NCBI GenBank assembly: GCA_025531455.1
Contig: JAMYHL010000010.1
Span: 1,520,400 to 1,584,399 of the forward strand
Reading direction: 5' to 3'
DNA: 64,000 bases
Source of the DNA: Apiotrichum sp. Y4204
Taxonomy: Eukaryota > Basidiomycota > Tremellomycetes > Trichosporonales > Trichosporonaceae
The notes below the pieces were generated by a model. The model was given only the letters and a program-made list of their open reading frames with translations. It made no database searches and was not told where the DNA came from. Made by a program: the position numbers and the translations under genes. Numbering within the stretch: the stretch's first letter is position 1; every line of letters starts with the position of its first letter. Positions 21,126 through 31,357 of the stretch are shown in pieces.

Positions 21126-23147
21126 CTATCCGTTCCATCCGCGGTTCTTCGCGCCCGGTAAGGCCCGACACCGGGGCGGAGCAGTGTTCGTCAACGCTGC
21201 CCATGTGCAGTAGTCCTGCCGCCGCTCGGGGATCTCCCACATCCAGTCGACAAGGGCGTTCGGCCACCCGTGGCTCCAGTAGTCTGGGGTTAGCGGGGTT
21301 GTGCTGTGCTATTCTTGTTCTCTACTCACATCGCCACCAGTCGACGATCGGGATGCGCACGACATAATTTTCCCAAGCGTACCACCGCCATGTGTATGCT
21401 GTGCGGACTTCGGGGTTCATGACGATGCGGGCCGGCCGCTCGGGCGTGTTGTACAGCCTGTGAATGTCGTACGAGAAGAGGAAGCACTCTGAGTGGTCGC
21501 ACGCCTCGATCCCCGACCAGCGGAACTTGATTGGCGTCGTCAGTGGTGGAGAGCTGACGGTGTGGGGGTATGTTGCTGGGTGGTCAGCGTTGCAGTGCCG
21601 GACACGGTGTGCGGGACTCACCATTGTCAACCATCTTCCAGCCGCGTTTTGCCAGGCTGCCCCTTTCCGCTTTGTCTGCAGTCTTGTTCTGCGGCCGGTA
21701 GAGATAATTCTCCGCCGGGAACGCGACCATGCCATTCCAGCAGGACGACACGGGAAACGGCTTTCCTCGGCGCAGCAGCTGGGCACTGACGCGGTCCTTG
21801 ACGTACGGCCAGGTGATGCGCATCGGCGTTCCGCAGACGTCGCGCGCCGCCCAAGTGTCGTAGAGGCCTGCGTCTCAGTACATGCATGTCCGAATCTTTG
21901 CCACTCACCAGACTGGAAAAAGTCCATGCCACACGCGAGGTCATATTTCCCACTCTCGCCGTCGTCAAGGCGTGTCGCGATGAGGCGCACCACCGACTGC
22001 CAGGAGAAGATGACGTCGTTGAGGAACACGACGGTGGTGTACTCGTTGTAGTCTGGGAGGCGGAGCGACGCGTCCTCGCTCTGCAGCGGCTCGAGCGCCT
22101 TGTTGCGCGCGTCGGACAGAAACTGGATACGCTCAGGACTCGTGCTGTACGGCCACCAGCGCGTGCGGTTCTCGCTGATGATGCGGTGCATCGCCCCGAG
22201 TCCTGAGAGCTCTTCGCGGAGGTCGTGCAGCAGCAGCGCCGTGCTGTCGTCCGAGTTGGATTCGTACACGGACACAAACGTGTGTTCGGGGCCCACTGGT
22301 GGTCAGCGACGTGTGTGGTGGGGGAACAGCAGCGTGTACGGTCTGTATAATGTGCAGGACATGTGAGATGTGTTCAAGCGCTCATGGCGAACACGCGCAT
22401 GGGAGGTGTTGGCAAGTCGCGTAGGCTGCTGTGCGCCGTGCCGCGCGCCGCGCTGGGTTCGCCTCGCCTCCAGCCCGCCCAGTACTCACGATATTTCACA
22501 AGCGAGACAAGCTCGTTCGACCAGTGGGGCACGAGGTCCTCGTTGTTGAACAGGTTCGCGGCGACAAAGTACTTTGTCCCTCCTGATCCGCGGCGGGGGA
22601 TGTACGGCACGTCCTCGGGGGGCGGGATGAGGCCGATACAGAGCCCCGAGAAGACAATGCCCGTGCAGATGAGGAGTGTGCCGAAATGCACCGTCATCCA
22701 GCGCAGCTGGAGCACCCAGCGGAGAAAGATTGTAAGCGCGACAGTCGGCTGGCGGGGGTGTTTGGCAGCGGCGAGGAGCGTCGCGCTCACGGCCAAGACC
22801 TGCTGCGCCCACGCAATGGTGGTCCAGCACGCGAGGCCGACCGCAAGGCCAACAAAGACGTGTACCGTTGTCGGGAAGGGAAACGTCATGAGGAGGGAGA
22901 GGGAGGTGATGGACGAGACGGCGATGGTGACCCACCCGACGGTGCTTGGCCGCCAGCACCGCTTGCGAGCTGGTGGTGGAGTTGCGCGCGCAAAGCTGTG
23001 CGAGTCCGTCGGAGAACGTGCCCACAAGGGAACGCGGCCCGACTCCTCGTCATGGTCGTACGCGGTGAGTTCGAGGTCGTCCCCGGCCCCGAGGAAGTTG
23101 TCGTCGGGATCCCCAGTGGCGACAGGCGCGTATCCCCGCGGCGGCAT
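21126..23147 (-). CDS. GT69 glycosyltransferase (CAP59/CMT1-like), capsule-type alpha-1,3-mannosyltransferase family
   Basis: Five exons (23147-22490, 22295-21909, 21867-21622, 21575-21330, 21283-21126) give 564 residues. The 194-nt intron 1 is long for this window. A short cytosolic tail and three to four hydrophobic segments (about residues 70-175) anchor it as a Golgi-type membrane protein. The luminal domain carries the family run KYFVAANLFNNEDLVPHW, LGPEHTFVSVYESNSDD rebuilt across intron 1, VVFLNDVIFSW, a CGMDFFQSGLYDTWAARD stretch and a SSCWNGMV motif. In Cryptococcus this family includes CMT1 (an alpha-1,3-mannosyltransferase) and CAP59, which is needed for capsule glucuronoxylomannan export or assembly. 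Trichosporonales also make such polysaccharides. Which paralogue this corresponds to cannot be decided here. Confidence 0.9.
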
Positions 23148-25076
23148 GGTAGTGTGTGCAGAGGGCCAGGGCCAGCGTCCCGAGAGTCACCGGAGGCCAG
23201 TGCGATGCAGCCGAGTCGTGTGTCGAGTTGGAGATGAGATGAAAGGAGGTGGTGGAGTGGGGCGGCGCCGCGATGGGATAAAAAGGTGGAGTCGGACAAG
23301 GTTTGGTTGCTGTGGCCCTGTCGAGAAATGGGTCGTTGTCGAGCAACAAGGTCGTGGTAGTGGTGGAGAGAGCAATGTGACAAGGAGAGAGATGATGGGA
23401 TGGAAGTAATGTATCCAGCGACGAAGTCGGTCGAGTTCAGATGACACCAGCGAGATGGTTGAGAGTTGAGAGTTGAGAGAGAGTTGTTTATGGAATGAAT
23501 GCGATACATGCAGGCGCAGAGATAACATTTTGATGCTGTACTCTCGTGCTGCGATGCACTGCCCGCACTGCCCGTCTCTGCTCAGTCGCAATCTACATCT
23601 ACATCTATCTCGCATATACATCATGCCCATCTCTCTCTCTGTCTGATCCTCTGCCGCTGCTCTCTCTCTCTCTGCGCTGCTCTTCCGATCTGCAATGCAC
23701 CCGAAGGTTTATTAAGATTCGGTACACGTTATCCGTCCTTGTCTAAACTAAACCACATTGTCTGTCGCACACTGCTCTCTGCACAGCAATCACAGCTAGA
23801 ATTGCAGTGTTTCAACCAACCAACAATGTCGCCGCTTAATCCCTCGCTCCATCGGTCCCTCAGCCGTGATCCCTAAGCCAAAGGAGACGCTTTGCAAGGC
23901 GAACACCTGCACAGGGGCGAGGGTCGCTGGATCAAGGGTCTGCGCTTCAGGCGTAGCGTAACTCATCAGGTAACTCTAGCCTGTTATCACTCCTGCCGCA
24001 CACACGAGGACGGATCCAGGAAAGCAGGAATAGTCAGGACGAGGGGGGGTGCGGGAGGACGCCGTGTCGTCTGCATGGCACGCCGCGATGCCGCCGGAGA
24101 CCGGAGGCCGGAGGCTACGACGCCGAAGTGGTCGTGTGCGGCCTGCGGAGCATTCAGCATTCAGGACACCAGAGAGCCCTCTGTTCCGTGTTCCAGGTGC
24201 ATTCCAACGCGCTCCTGTAAGACTATCCTGTACTGTACTGTGCGTCGCCGCTCCCCGCAGTACTACAACTGGTACCGGCCCACACGTAAACAGCCCCCGT
24301 CGTATGCTTCCGGCCTTCCTATCCGTCTTGTTCTTTCCACATTCGCACGGCTGCACGGCTGCACAACTCGAGCGTACCAGCGTATTGTACCTACCCATGT
24401 GCCTGCCCCACCCCGCCTGCCCCACCCCCATCCCTTTCAGAGCTCGGGGGAGCGGAGAGTTGTCAGTGCTGGGGTGCACACCTGTTACAGGCACATGTCT
24501 GAGGAGGTGAGGGCGTGATGTCCTCACTAGTAGCAGTGGCCACGGGCATGTTCCGGATGGTTTGCCCTTCTCGGTAGCTCCGTTCTCCCCACGTATGTGC
24601 TTGCCCATACGAGGCCACCATATGTGACTCGGGACTCCGACTCGTGTTGCTGTGAGAGATCGGCGCCGCATCCACCGGCAACGCCGGCAGCATCGGCGCC
24701 TCGCAGTCTGGGGATGTCTGGGAATAGAATGTGTCTCGTTATGTTTGGGCGCCGAGGGCAGTGGCAATCTCCTCCCCGGATCTCGGACCGCAACACGCAA
24801 CCGGATCGCACAGACCGCAGCGTACTTGTCGTATCAATTGCATCTCAAATGGCACCTAGGAGGACATTGATGTTGCTGGTCTTTGGCAGTTCAGACTGAC
24901 ACTCGATCCATGCTATCTACTTTACATCTCGAGCACATTCCTCGAGATCGTTTAGCAGCGCTCCACGTCCCGGGCCCAGAGTCCTGGCTCGGCGGGTTAG
25001 CGTAGCGCAAAGGCGGGGTACACTGCCGCGATCGATCACCAGAAGAGTGAAGCCGGGGTAGAGCGCCCGCCTTATC
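23148..25076. other. 1.9-kb intergenic region with CT-rich tract
   Basis: This holds the glycosyltransferase promoter and the 3' flank of the hydrolase gene. A pyrimidine-rich, CT-repeat segment lies near 23625-23690. Open frames up to about 270 codons occur on both strands (for example on minus between 23976 and 24800), but they are Arg/Pro/Cys-rich and overlap one another, which is typical of chance frames in GC-rich DNA. Confidence 0.45.
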
Positions 25077-26222
25077 TCAATTATCGCCCCGCATAGCGAC
25101 GAGCAAATCCCGCACGCCGGCAACAAAAGTCTTGTACACCCCAAAGGCGGGGTACAGCTGGCGGTTGTGCGTGCCGCCCTCTTCTTCGAGCACGCGTACA
25201 TCGACCCCGTCGCGGCGCATACAGGCGACGAGGGAGGCGATCTCGTCGCGCAGCGCCTCGCCCCCGCCGAGCGTGACGAGCACAGGGCCGGATGTCCACG
25301 ACCCGGGGGGCAGGCAGGCGAGCGCCATGGGGGGTGCTTTTACACCGTCGGCCGTGTAGTGCCTGTTCGTAGACGCGGTCATTGCGAGCTGCAGCCTTGG
25401 TATGCCCCCTGGGCGATCGAGTGTGTCGTTGCGGGAAGGGTAGAGCGCGTTTGTCTCCTCCGAATAATCCAGATCGCACGCCGGGGAACAGAGGATCATG
25501 GCCCCCGGCGGACCGAGACCAAGTTCCGGGAGGCACTGGGCGGTGGCGAGCGCGAGGTGGCCCCCTGCTGAGTCGCCACAGAGCACGATCCGGTCCATGG
25601 GGACATTAAGCGTGTTTACGGCGTAGAGAACGGCACAGGCGGCGTCGAGGAGTTGCGCGGGGAATGCAGAGGCGTCATCGTGCGCGAGGCGGTATTGCAC
25701 GCTCAGGACGCGGGTCGTGTCCCCCGCCAAGCGGTGGGCGAAGCCGTGCGAGAGCGCGTGCGCGAACACGTAGCCTCCCCCGTGGAAGTAGATCATCAGC
25801 GCGTCGGAGCCGCCAGGCGGGGTGAGGAGGAAGGCGGGGCGTGGTTCGGGGTTTATCTGCGGAGGGGAGGCAAGGAGGCCGTCACCCCCCGCTGCTCGGG
25901 ATACTTCCTCGGCTACAGGAATCCACACCTGGGCTGTATCAACGGATTCGTACCCCTTTGGCGGGGGGAGGATCTTTTCTTGTTCTCGCCGCGACACGGA
26001 GGGCCAGGCGGGGAGGCAGAGCACAAGCGTCCACCCCACCCTGGTGGCGAGGTAGCTCCCGAGGGGCTGGCGGCGTGCGGAGAGGTAGTAGAGTGCCAAA
26101 TGGAGGGGGAGGAGTGGGATTACGAGGAAGAGGATTATAGCTGTACTGAGGGGGTATATCACCCATGGGGGCCACGGGGACTGGGCAAAGGCTGGGGTCA
26201 GGCGGAGGTTGGCACGCGGCAT
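25077..26222 (-). CDS. Membrane-anchored alpha/beta hydrolase (HSL/esterase family)
   Basis: One uninterrupted frame of 381 residues. An N-terminal hydrophobic helix (about residues 20-48) would anchor it in a membrane. The hormone-sensitive-lipase-type fold shows the oxyanion motif FHGGGYVF, a QYRLAHDD segment and the nucleophile elbow GDSAGG. The catalytic acid and His probably lie in the last third, with His in EEGGTHNRQLYP. Such enzymes hydrolyse short acyl esters, sterol esters or lactones. The substrate is not evident. A TATA-like TATATA at 26257-26263 supports the start. Lack of introns is uncommon in this window. Confidence 0.9.
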   Translation of the reverse strand: MPRANLRLTPAFAQSPWPPWVIYPLSTAIILFLVIPLLPLHLALYYLSARRQPLGSYLATRVGWTLVLCLPAWPSVSRREQEKILPPPKGYESVDTAQVWIPVAEEVSRAAGGDGLLASPPQINPEPRPAFLLTPPGGSDALMIYFHGGGYVFAHALSHGFAHRLAGDTTRVLSVQYRLAHDDASAFPAQLLDAACAVLYAVNTLNVPMDRIVLCGDSAGGHLALATAQCLPELGLGPPGAMILCSPACDLDYSEETNALYPSRNDTLDRPGGIPRLQLAMTASTNRHYTADGVKAPPMALACLPPGSWTSGPVLVTLGGGEALRDEIASLVACMRRDGVDVRVLEEEGGTHNRQLYPAFGVYKTFVAGVRDLLVAMRGDN

Positions 26223-27236
26223 TGTGGTGGTCGCTCGGTAAGTCCAGGCTGTGGGTTATATATGTAACGAGTGAGTGGGAAGAGCACCATGCCTCCTCGG
26301 CTCATCCGGCATGTCGTGTCGAGACTCCGATGGAGTACAGATAGATACGCTCAAGCGGTAGTGAGCTGAGCTACGGCATCGGCGGAATGGGGGGCGACAA
26401 CGATGGCGATGCGCCGTTAAGGTTGTTTGCTCGATAAGCATATATCGCGTGCTCGGTCACAGTCGGGCTGGTAGCTCTGATCAACAAATCGCTACGGGAA
26501 TTAACGGTGGATCTCTGAGCTCCGACCTCCGAGCGCCGAGGACGCAGTCGCCTAGGACCGCGAAGACGCAGACCCCAAGACCAAGGCCGGAACAGAGGGG
26601 AGTCGGGGTTGGAAACAGGTAGGCCGGCGGGTATGCCGAGATCCTGGGGACTCTGGGACCACGACACTCGCTCACCCGGGACGCGCGCGGCGAGGGAGTG
26701 AAGACGGAGGGGGGCGAGGTACCGAGAGCCCGAGAGCCCGAGCGCCCGAGAGCCCGAGATTCCCAGAGCCCAACGCGGTCGAAAAGCTTGCCGTTTTGGT
26801 GCTCGGTGCTGCAGCTGAAATGGCCGAGATTGTGAGGATTTAGGGCTCCGAGGTCCGTGTCGTGTTGTGTTCTTACAGAAGCCCGTCTTCGGGAATGCAA
26901 TGGAAGGGAGTGTTGTCAACACTCCTTTCTCCTGATAACATCTCTGAACCCCAGCAGTGAACTCCACAGACGTGCCCAAGCCCTATCGGACATCGGACAG
27001 AAGAAAGAACAGCACTCGAGCTCACTGTGACGGAAAATCTCCGGATCAACCCCGCGACTACACTACCAAGGCTCTTGGCGACGCGATGACGCGCAGCCGC
27101 ATTCCAATCGGCGGCACCGCCTCGTCCGACATCGGGCACAAGTGGTGGTATCGATGGGCCCCATACTCTCATCCTCCCACTTGCCATTCCCCAATCTCCC
27201 ATCTCACACTCCCATCTCACATACTACTAAACCATC
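26223..27236. other. Divergent intergenic region (hydrolase / VWA gene)
   Basis: Both promoters should lie here. A TATA-like TATATA sits at 26257-26263 for the hydrolase. A minisatellite of CCCGAGAG-type units occupies about 26724-26758. The last 70 bp before the VWA gene are CA/CT-rich, like a fungal 5' UTR. No gene is seen. Confidence 0.5.
26257..26263 (-). promoter_or_regulatory. TATA box of the alpha/beta hydrolase gene
   Basis: A TATATA-type sequence about 35-40 nt upstream of the ATG at 26222. It is close to the start codon, so the 5' UTR would be very short. Confidence 0.45.
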
Positions 27237-28434
27237 ATGGGACTCGCATCAGCCATGAAGGCGCGGGATGCCGCCGCCGCGCCGCAGTACGCTCCTCCCC
27301 CCGGCGCGCCTCCCGGTGCCGCGCCGCCACAGTACGCTCCGCCTCCCGGTGCCCCGCCGCAAGCCGCCGAGCCTGCCGTCGAGGCCGTGCAGGCCATCCT
27401 GCAGCGCTGCGTCCAGGACGTGAGAGCGAGAAAACGAAAAAGGCATACTGACCTGTTCAGCAGGGTATATCGGCATTTTATCCCCCGGCCCAGGCGGGTC
27501 GCCTGCACGCCATTGCGCAGCACATTGTCGCGAGCCGTGCGGTGAGCAAGCTCGCGAGCCACTGGCGCATCCCGATGGAGAAGGCGATCGAGTTTGTGAG
27601 TCCGCATCAGAGCATAATAGAGGTTTGGGCTCACACCGCCAGACAAAGATTGCGCTCTTTGACGTGATTCTCATGATTGACGACTCGGGGTCGATGCAGT
27701 ACCAGGAGAACGGCGCGCGTATTGAGGATCTCAAGCAGTGAGGAGAACATGGAGATACAGAGCACTGATTCCCAGGATTCTCGAGCACATTGTCTTTGCG
27801 GGCCAGCTGTTTGATGCGGACGGCATCGAGGTACGCTTCTTCAACTCGAGCAAGATTGGGAACAATGTGCGCTCCGAGGCGGACGTGCGTGCGCTCGTGG
27901 ACTCCAACCCGTTCAAGGGGGTGACCAACCTCGGCAAAGAGATGTGGGACAAGATTCTCGATCCGTTGGTCGTCAAGCCGGCCAAGAAGGGTGTTCTTGA
28001 GAAACCCGTGCTCATCATCACCATCACCGACGGCGCACCGTACCCCGAGAACCCGTCCAAGATCCGCAGCGTGATCAAGGACACGAAATCCGCCCTCAAG
28101 AGCACAAAGTACGGTGCTGATGCGGTTTCGCTCCGTGAGTGCCCACAAAAGTCTAGCCTTTCCTGACATTCCAGAGTTTGCACAGGTGGGAAACGACAAG
28201 GAAGCACAGGAATTCCTCGCAAACCTCGATGACGACCGTGCCGTCGGCAGCCTCATTGACGTGACATCCACATTTGAGTGGGAGCAGGCCGAGATGCTCC
28301 GCAAGACGGGCACACATCTCACCCCTGAGGACTGGCTCATGAAGCTGCTTCTCGGCGGGATAGACACCAAGTATGACCAGCAGGACGAGGTCAAGAAGCC
28401 GGTTTCCAAGTTTAAAAAGTTCTTCGGCGCGTGA
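27237..28434 (+). CDS. von Willebrand factor A domain protein with proline-rich N-terminus
   Basis: Five exons (27237-27419, 27464-27595, 27643-27737, 27776-28134, 28175-28434) give 342 residues; the first acceptor could also be at 27460, adding one Gln. The N-terminus carries tandem APPQYAPPPGAPP-type repeats. A VWA domain starts near residue 108, with the metal-ion-dependent adhesion site DDSGSM at 118-123 and the later conserved TDGAP. Fungal proteins of this layout are usually cytosolic and bind partners through the VWA metal site, but no specific function is established. There is no signal peptide. The C-terminus is Lys-rich (KKPVSKFKKFFGA). Confidence 0.88.
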
Positions 28435-28804
28435 AGCGGGGTATGAGAGGGGAACATGGATTTATTGTACGGTCCTGTGTGTTGGACTGACTGCACGCGA
28501 TGCACACTAACCGGCCTGCTGCCCTGGCGGCCACACCTCCAAGCCTAGGCTACAGAGGCACGGTAACGACTGGGGCCTGGCTGCAACGCAGTATCTGCGT
28601 CACCATACGACGCGTTGTTCACCGTTTCCCGCCTTGACCTGGCGAGATGGGGCATGGGGCAGTTGACATGAGCTGACGGTGTTGTGACTCGCAGGACGAT
28701 AACATCAGCGATGTGGCCTTGGCCGAGGTCTTCAGTGCTGCCTATATACTCCTCCTGACCCCTTCTTCTCCCAATCTCCCTCAATCCAACTGAAACCATC
28801 AACG
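28435..28804. promoter_or_regulatory. Promoter region of the first 77-residue gene
   Basis: This 370-bp stretch contains the 3' flank of the VWA gene and, near its end, a TATATA box at 28743-28748, about 57 nt before the ATG at 28805. No other gene is seen. Confidence 0.5.
28743..28748 (+). promoter_or_regulatory. TATA box of the first 77-residue gene
   Basis: TATATA followed by a CT-rich leader, 57 nt before the start codon. It supports real transcription of this very short gene. Confidence 0.55.
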
Positions 28805-29038
28805 ATGGGCACCACCTGGCACGTCATCGTCATCAACGTTTCGACAAAGGACGCATCCAACTTCTCCACAGCCTCCGGATCCGAGCCCGAACATGAGGAG
28901 GAGCTCCGCCGGGTGCTCAGCAGCATCCAGGGCGAGGGCAGGACGCCCCTGTCAGTCACCCACACCCACGAGGACGACGGCTATGAAACCACCATTGAGA
29001 TTTGGGATGACCGGCCCAATTGGCAGAGGTACTATTAA
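28805..29038 (+). CDS. Small acidic protein, 77 residues (tandem paralogue A)
   Basis: One uninterrupted frame of 77 residues. I do not recognise the family. It begins with a strand-like WHVIVINV segment, has an acidic Ser-rich middle, a helix EHEEELRRVLSSI, a PLSVTHTHED segment, and ends in IEIWDDRPNWQRYY. The gene 456 bp downstream encodes a protein of exactly the same length with matching positions through the C-terminal half (EH..EL.RVL..I, P.S..HT, D, I.I, D.R..W, YY). That relation is the best evidence that both are real genes. No signal peptide or membrane segment is present. The predicted alternation suggests a small alpha/beta fold. A TATA box sits 57 nt upstream. Confidence 0.75.
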   Translation: MGTTWHVIVINVSTKDASNFSTASGSEPEHEEELRRVLSSIQGEGRTPLSVTHTHEDDGYETTIEIWDDRPNWQRYY

Positions 29039-29493
29039 CGCAATGGCAGAGTGAGTCCCGCCAACTGCGCATCCTCACGTGGACAGGTGACTGGACGTGG
29101 TACATCTCGCATGGTCGGAGCTGATGTCGTCGAGCTTGCGTCCATTCCCGGGGATGCGGGATCGCTTTCTTATGAATCAGATAATGGCCCAAGTTCTCGA
29201 CCACCCGGACTTGAAACGACCGGGGAGGTCTAAACCTTGATTACGAGAGGTCGGGCTGTGTAACAGGAGCGATGTGGACAGCTTTCTCCTGTGTCCAACC
29301 TTATACGTTCCCGCAGGTGACCTCCGCATGCAGCATAGTCAGCCGAGTTGAACTGGTCAAGGGCACAACACGACATCTGCGATGCACAACCTGACGGTCG
29401 CGGCGTCACTATCGTTATCGACATTGCATACAGTTCCTCTTCACTCGAATCCCCGCCTTCTCATGTCACCTTGTCCAGCACATAACGTCCAAG
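29039..29493. other. Spacer between the two 77-residue genes
   Basis: This 455-bp spacer must hold the terminator of the first and the promoter of the second small gene. No TATA box is evident, and I see no gene. Confidence 0.4.
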
Positions 29494-29727
29494 ATGTCAG
29501 ACGAACCGACCAACATCACGCTCATCAACGCCTACCACCTCCCGAAAGGCTCCACCCAAAGCGTGTCCTTTGCCGCCAGCGAGGGACAGGAACATTTCGA
29601 CGAACTACTCCGCGTCCTCAACGTCATCAAAGATGAAAATCAAGTTCCCTTTTCAATTAGTCACACTCCTAGCGACACTATCATTGTTATCCTCGATAAG
29701 CGTCGTGACTGGGACCAGTATTATTGA
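29494..29727 (+). CDS. Small acidic protein, 77 residues (tandem paralogue B)
   Basis: One uninterrupted 77-residue frame, paralogous to the gene at 28805. The N-terminal third diverges (NITLINAYHLPKG), then the shared core appears: EHFDELLRVLNVI, PFSISHT, a shortened acidic loop, TIIVILDKRRDWDQYY. The C-terminal Trp and Tyr-Tyr are kept in both copies. The protein has no signal peptide. Identity is moderate, so the duplication is not recent, and retention of both lengths and of the core implies selection. Function is unknown. A role as a small binding or scaffold protein is only a guess. Confidence 0.72.
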   Translation: MSDEPTNITLINAYHLPKGSTQSVSFAASEGQEHFDELLRVLNVIKDENQVPFSISHTPSDTIIVILDKRRDWDQYY

Positions 29728-29811
29728 TGCGAACAACGGTAAGGAAGGTTGCGTTAGCTGAGCTGCGCCAATGCTGACCTGGGAAAGAAAAGGGGCCCAG
29801 CGAGATGATGC

Positions 29812-30027
29812 ATGTCAACCAAGCGGATCTCCGTAGTTCCGACGACGACGATGGCACTGTCTATCAATACCCCCGAATCTCACCCACCCACGACCTCGCA
29901 ATTCACACTACAAGGCGGAGCTGGAACAACCATCATCGCCACCGAAGCAGAACCTGTGGCGTCGGGCGGTGCGCATTTCGGCCTTGACACGGAACGTGCG
30001 TCGCCCACGAGGAGTGTACACAGCTGA
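29812..30027 (+). CDS. Possible small protein, 71 residues
   Basis: An ATG-initiated frame of 71 residues rich in Thr, Ser and Ala (beginning MSTKRISVVPTTTMAL, with the later stretch LQGGAGTTIIATEAEP). Composition is more protein-like than most chance frames here, and it sits in the run of small genes. There is no homologue I know, no TATA box nearby, and the opposite strand is also open. Treat it as a candidate only. Confidence 0.25.
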   Translation: MSTKRISVVPTTTMALSINTPESHPPTTSQFTLQGGAGTTIIATEAEPVASGGAHFGLDTERASPTRSVHS

Positions 30028-30274
30028 GCGCGGAGCGAAGCACGAAAGCCAGCGACGCAGGTGCTGTGTTCTGGCTGCGGCCGGTGCCGCTTGGGCCTTG
30101 GGCCTTGGGTCCTGGAAGAAGCTTGAGCGGCAGTGGACGCCACGGCCGTGTCGATCGCGGGCGTTCTGCTGTGCTGCAGTGGGGCGCTATTCGCGGCCCG
30201 TGAGCATAAAGGGGTCCACCTCGTTGGTCCGTTCCATGGTTTGCGGTTGGAGTCGCGGGGTGAATTCTGAAGGG

Positions 30275-30282
30275 GATATAAG
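30275..30282 (+). promoter_or_regulatory. TATA box of the 67-residue secreted peptide gene
   Basis: GATATAAG lies about 62 nt before the ATG at 30342 and is followed by a CA-rich leader, as expected for a transcribed fungal gene. Confidence 0.6.
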
Positions 30283-30341
30283 CCGTGGGGGAGAGAACAG
30301 CACATCCAAACCCCAGAACTCGTTCCCACCACATCACGGCG

Positions 30342-30545
30342 ATGAAGCCCGGTACCCTGTTCGCGACGCTCGCCCTCCTCACTACGGCGCTTGCGGTCCC
30401 CATCCCCGAGAAGACCTCGCCGCTCTCCGCTGAAGGTTCTGTCCTCGTTGCCGCTCTCGATAAACCCCATGCCGACGCGGTCCATGCGCTCGCGGGGTAC
30501 GAGGACCGTGATCGCGACTATGCGAGGCGCGCTCGTCTTTCCTAA
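30342..30545 (+). CDS. Small secreted peptide, 67 residues
   Basis: A single exon encodes 67 residues. The first 18 or so form a clear signal peptide (Lys-Pro start, hydrophobic core, Ala-Leu-Ala cleavage region). The mature part is about 49 residues, has no cysteine, and ends with a basic, acidic-flanked segment (EDRDRDYARRARLS). The internal Arg-Arg could be a processing site. A TATA box and a CA-rich leader lie upstream. I do not recognise a family. It could be a secreted signalling or effector-like peptide, or a small wall protein. Confidence 0.6.
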   Translation: MKPGTLFATLALLTTALAVPIPEKTSPLSAEGSVLVAALDKPHADAVHALAGYEDRDRDYARRARLS

Positions 30546-31357
30546 GCCGGACAAGTGTATGACTTGTCGACGATTGCCCGGCACGTTCAGAGTTGGGCAG
30601 AAAGCCGTCGGCGCGCCTCTCATACATTGTTTTTTCACGTGTAGAGAATGAGATGCAGAAGATAGCGGGTGGTGAGCACAATTCGCCGGGCCAGCCTTCA
30701 ACGTCGCAGAGTGCTGCCGAGTTGGAACCGGTGCTCGCGCTGGTATTTCGCTTGTAGTCCCGATCATGGATTGTTTATCGTGATTCCCGAGCTCGCGCAG
30801 TCGTCTACTTCAGCATCCGGCAGCACGATTTGCACACTACCACACACGGCACAGGCCGGGTACATAATGTCCCAACGGCCCGGGTGCGCCCTTGCTGTCG
30901 CCGTGCCGCATCCGACAGGCGCGATTACGGCTGTGAGATTGGGCGCTGCAGGATGATGCACAAGACGAGCAAGACGCGCTGCCGAACAAGCGTCGCGGGC
31001 AGTGTTCTTGCAAACCATGTCAGCTGCGGATCTCCGTTGGCGGGCCGGCCAGTTTCCGCATGCCGTCGGTATGCCCGTGGTTTCCCCATCTTGACCCTGG
31101 CGCTCTGATGTCGAGGTCCGTCAGTGTGTGCATGTGAGCAAGTGAGTGACACGACACTTAGGATCTTAGGACAGTGCATGTGCGGTTGTGCGCCGTGTGA
31201 CAAATGCGCTGTCAGTATTACGTGTGTGTGTAAAAACGGCGTATAATCACTACAGTACATTGCGGTTAATTAGGAACAGGAAAGACAATGACAAAGAGCC
31301 TCGGAGACTGGGTGACTCGGAGAGACGAGCCGCACAGTCACTCGTACATGGCCGCGC
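30546..31357. other. Intergenic region between convergent small genes
   Basis: This 0.8-kb stretch holds 3' flanks of the secreted-peptide gene (+) and the 73-residue gene (-). Open frames up to about 110 codons occur on both strands with no recognisable features. Confidence 0.4.

Noticed and set aside
22363..23409. 348-codon plus-strand frame over the glycosyltransferase
   Set aside because: Antisense shadow of the GT69 gene: Arg/Ser/Thr-rich composition, no domains.
23976..24800. 274-codon minus-strand frame
   Set aside because: Arg/Pro/Cys-rich with no family resemblance; the plus strand is also open. Probably chance.
27249..28505. 418-codon minus-strand frame over the VWA gene
   Set aside because: Antisense shadow. 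The plus-strand model has splice sites and the MIDAS motif in frame.
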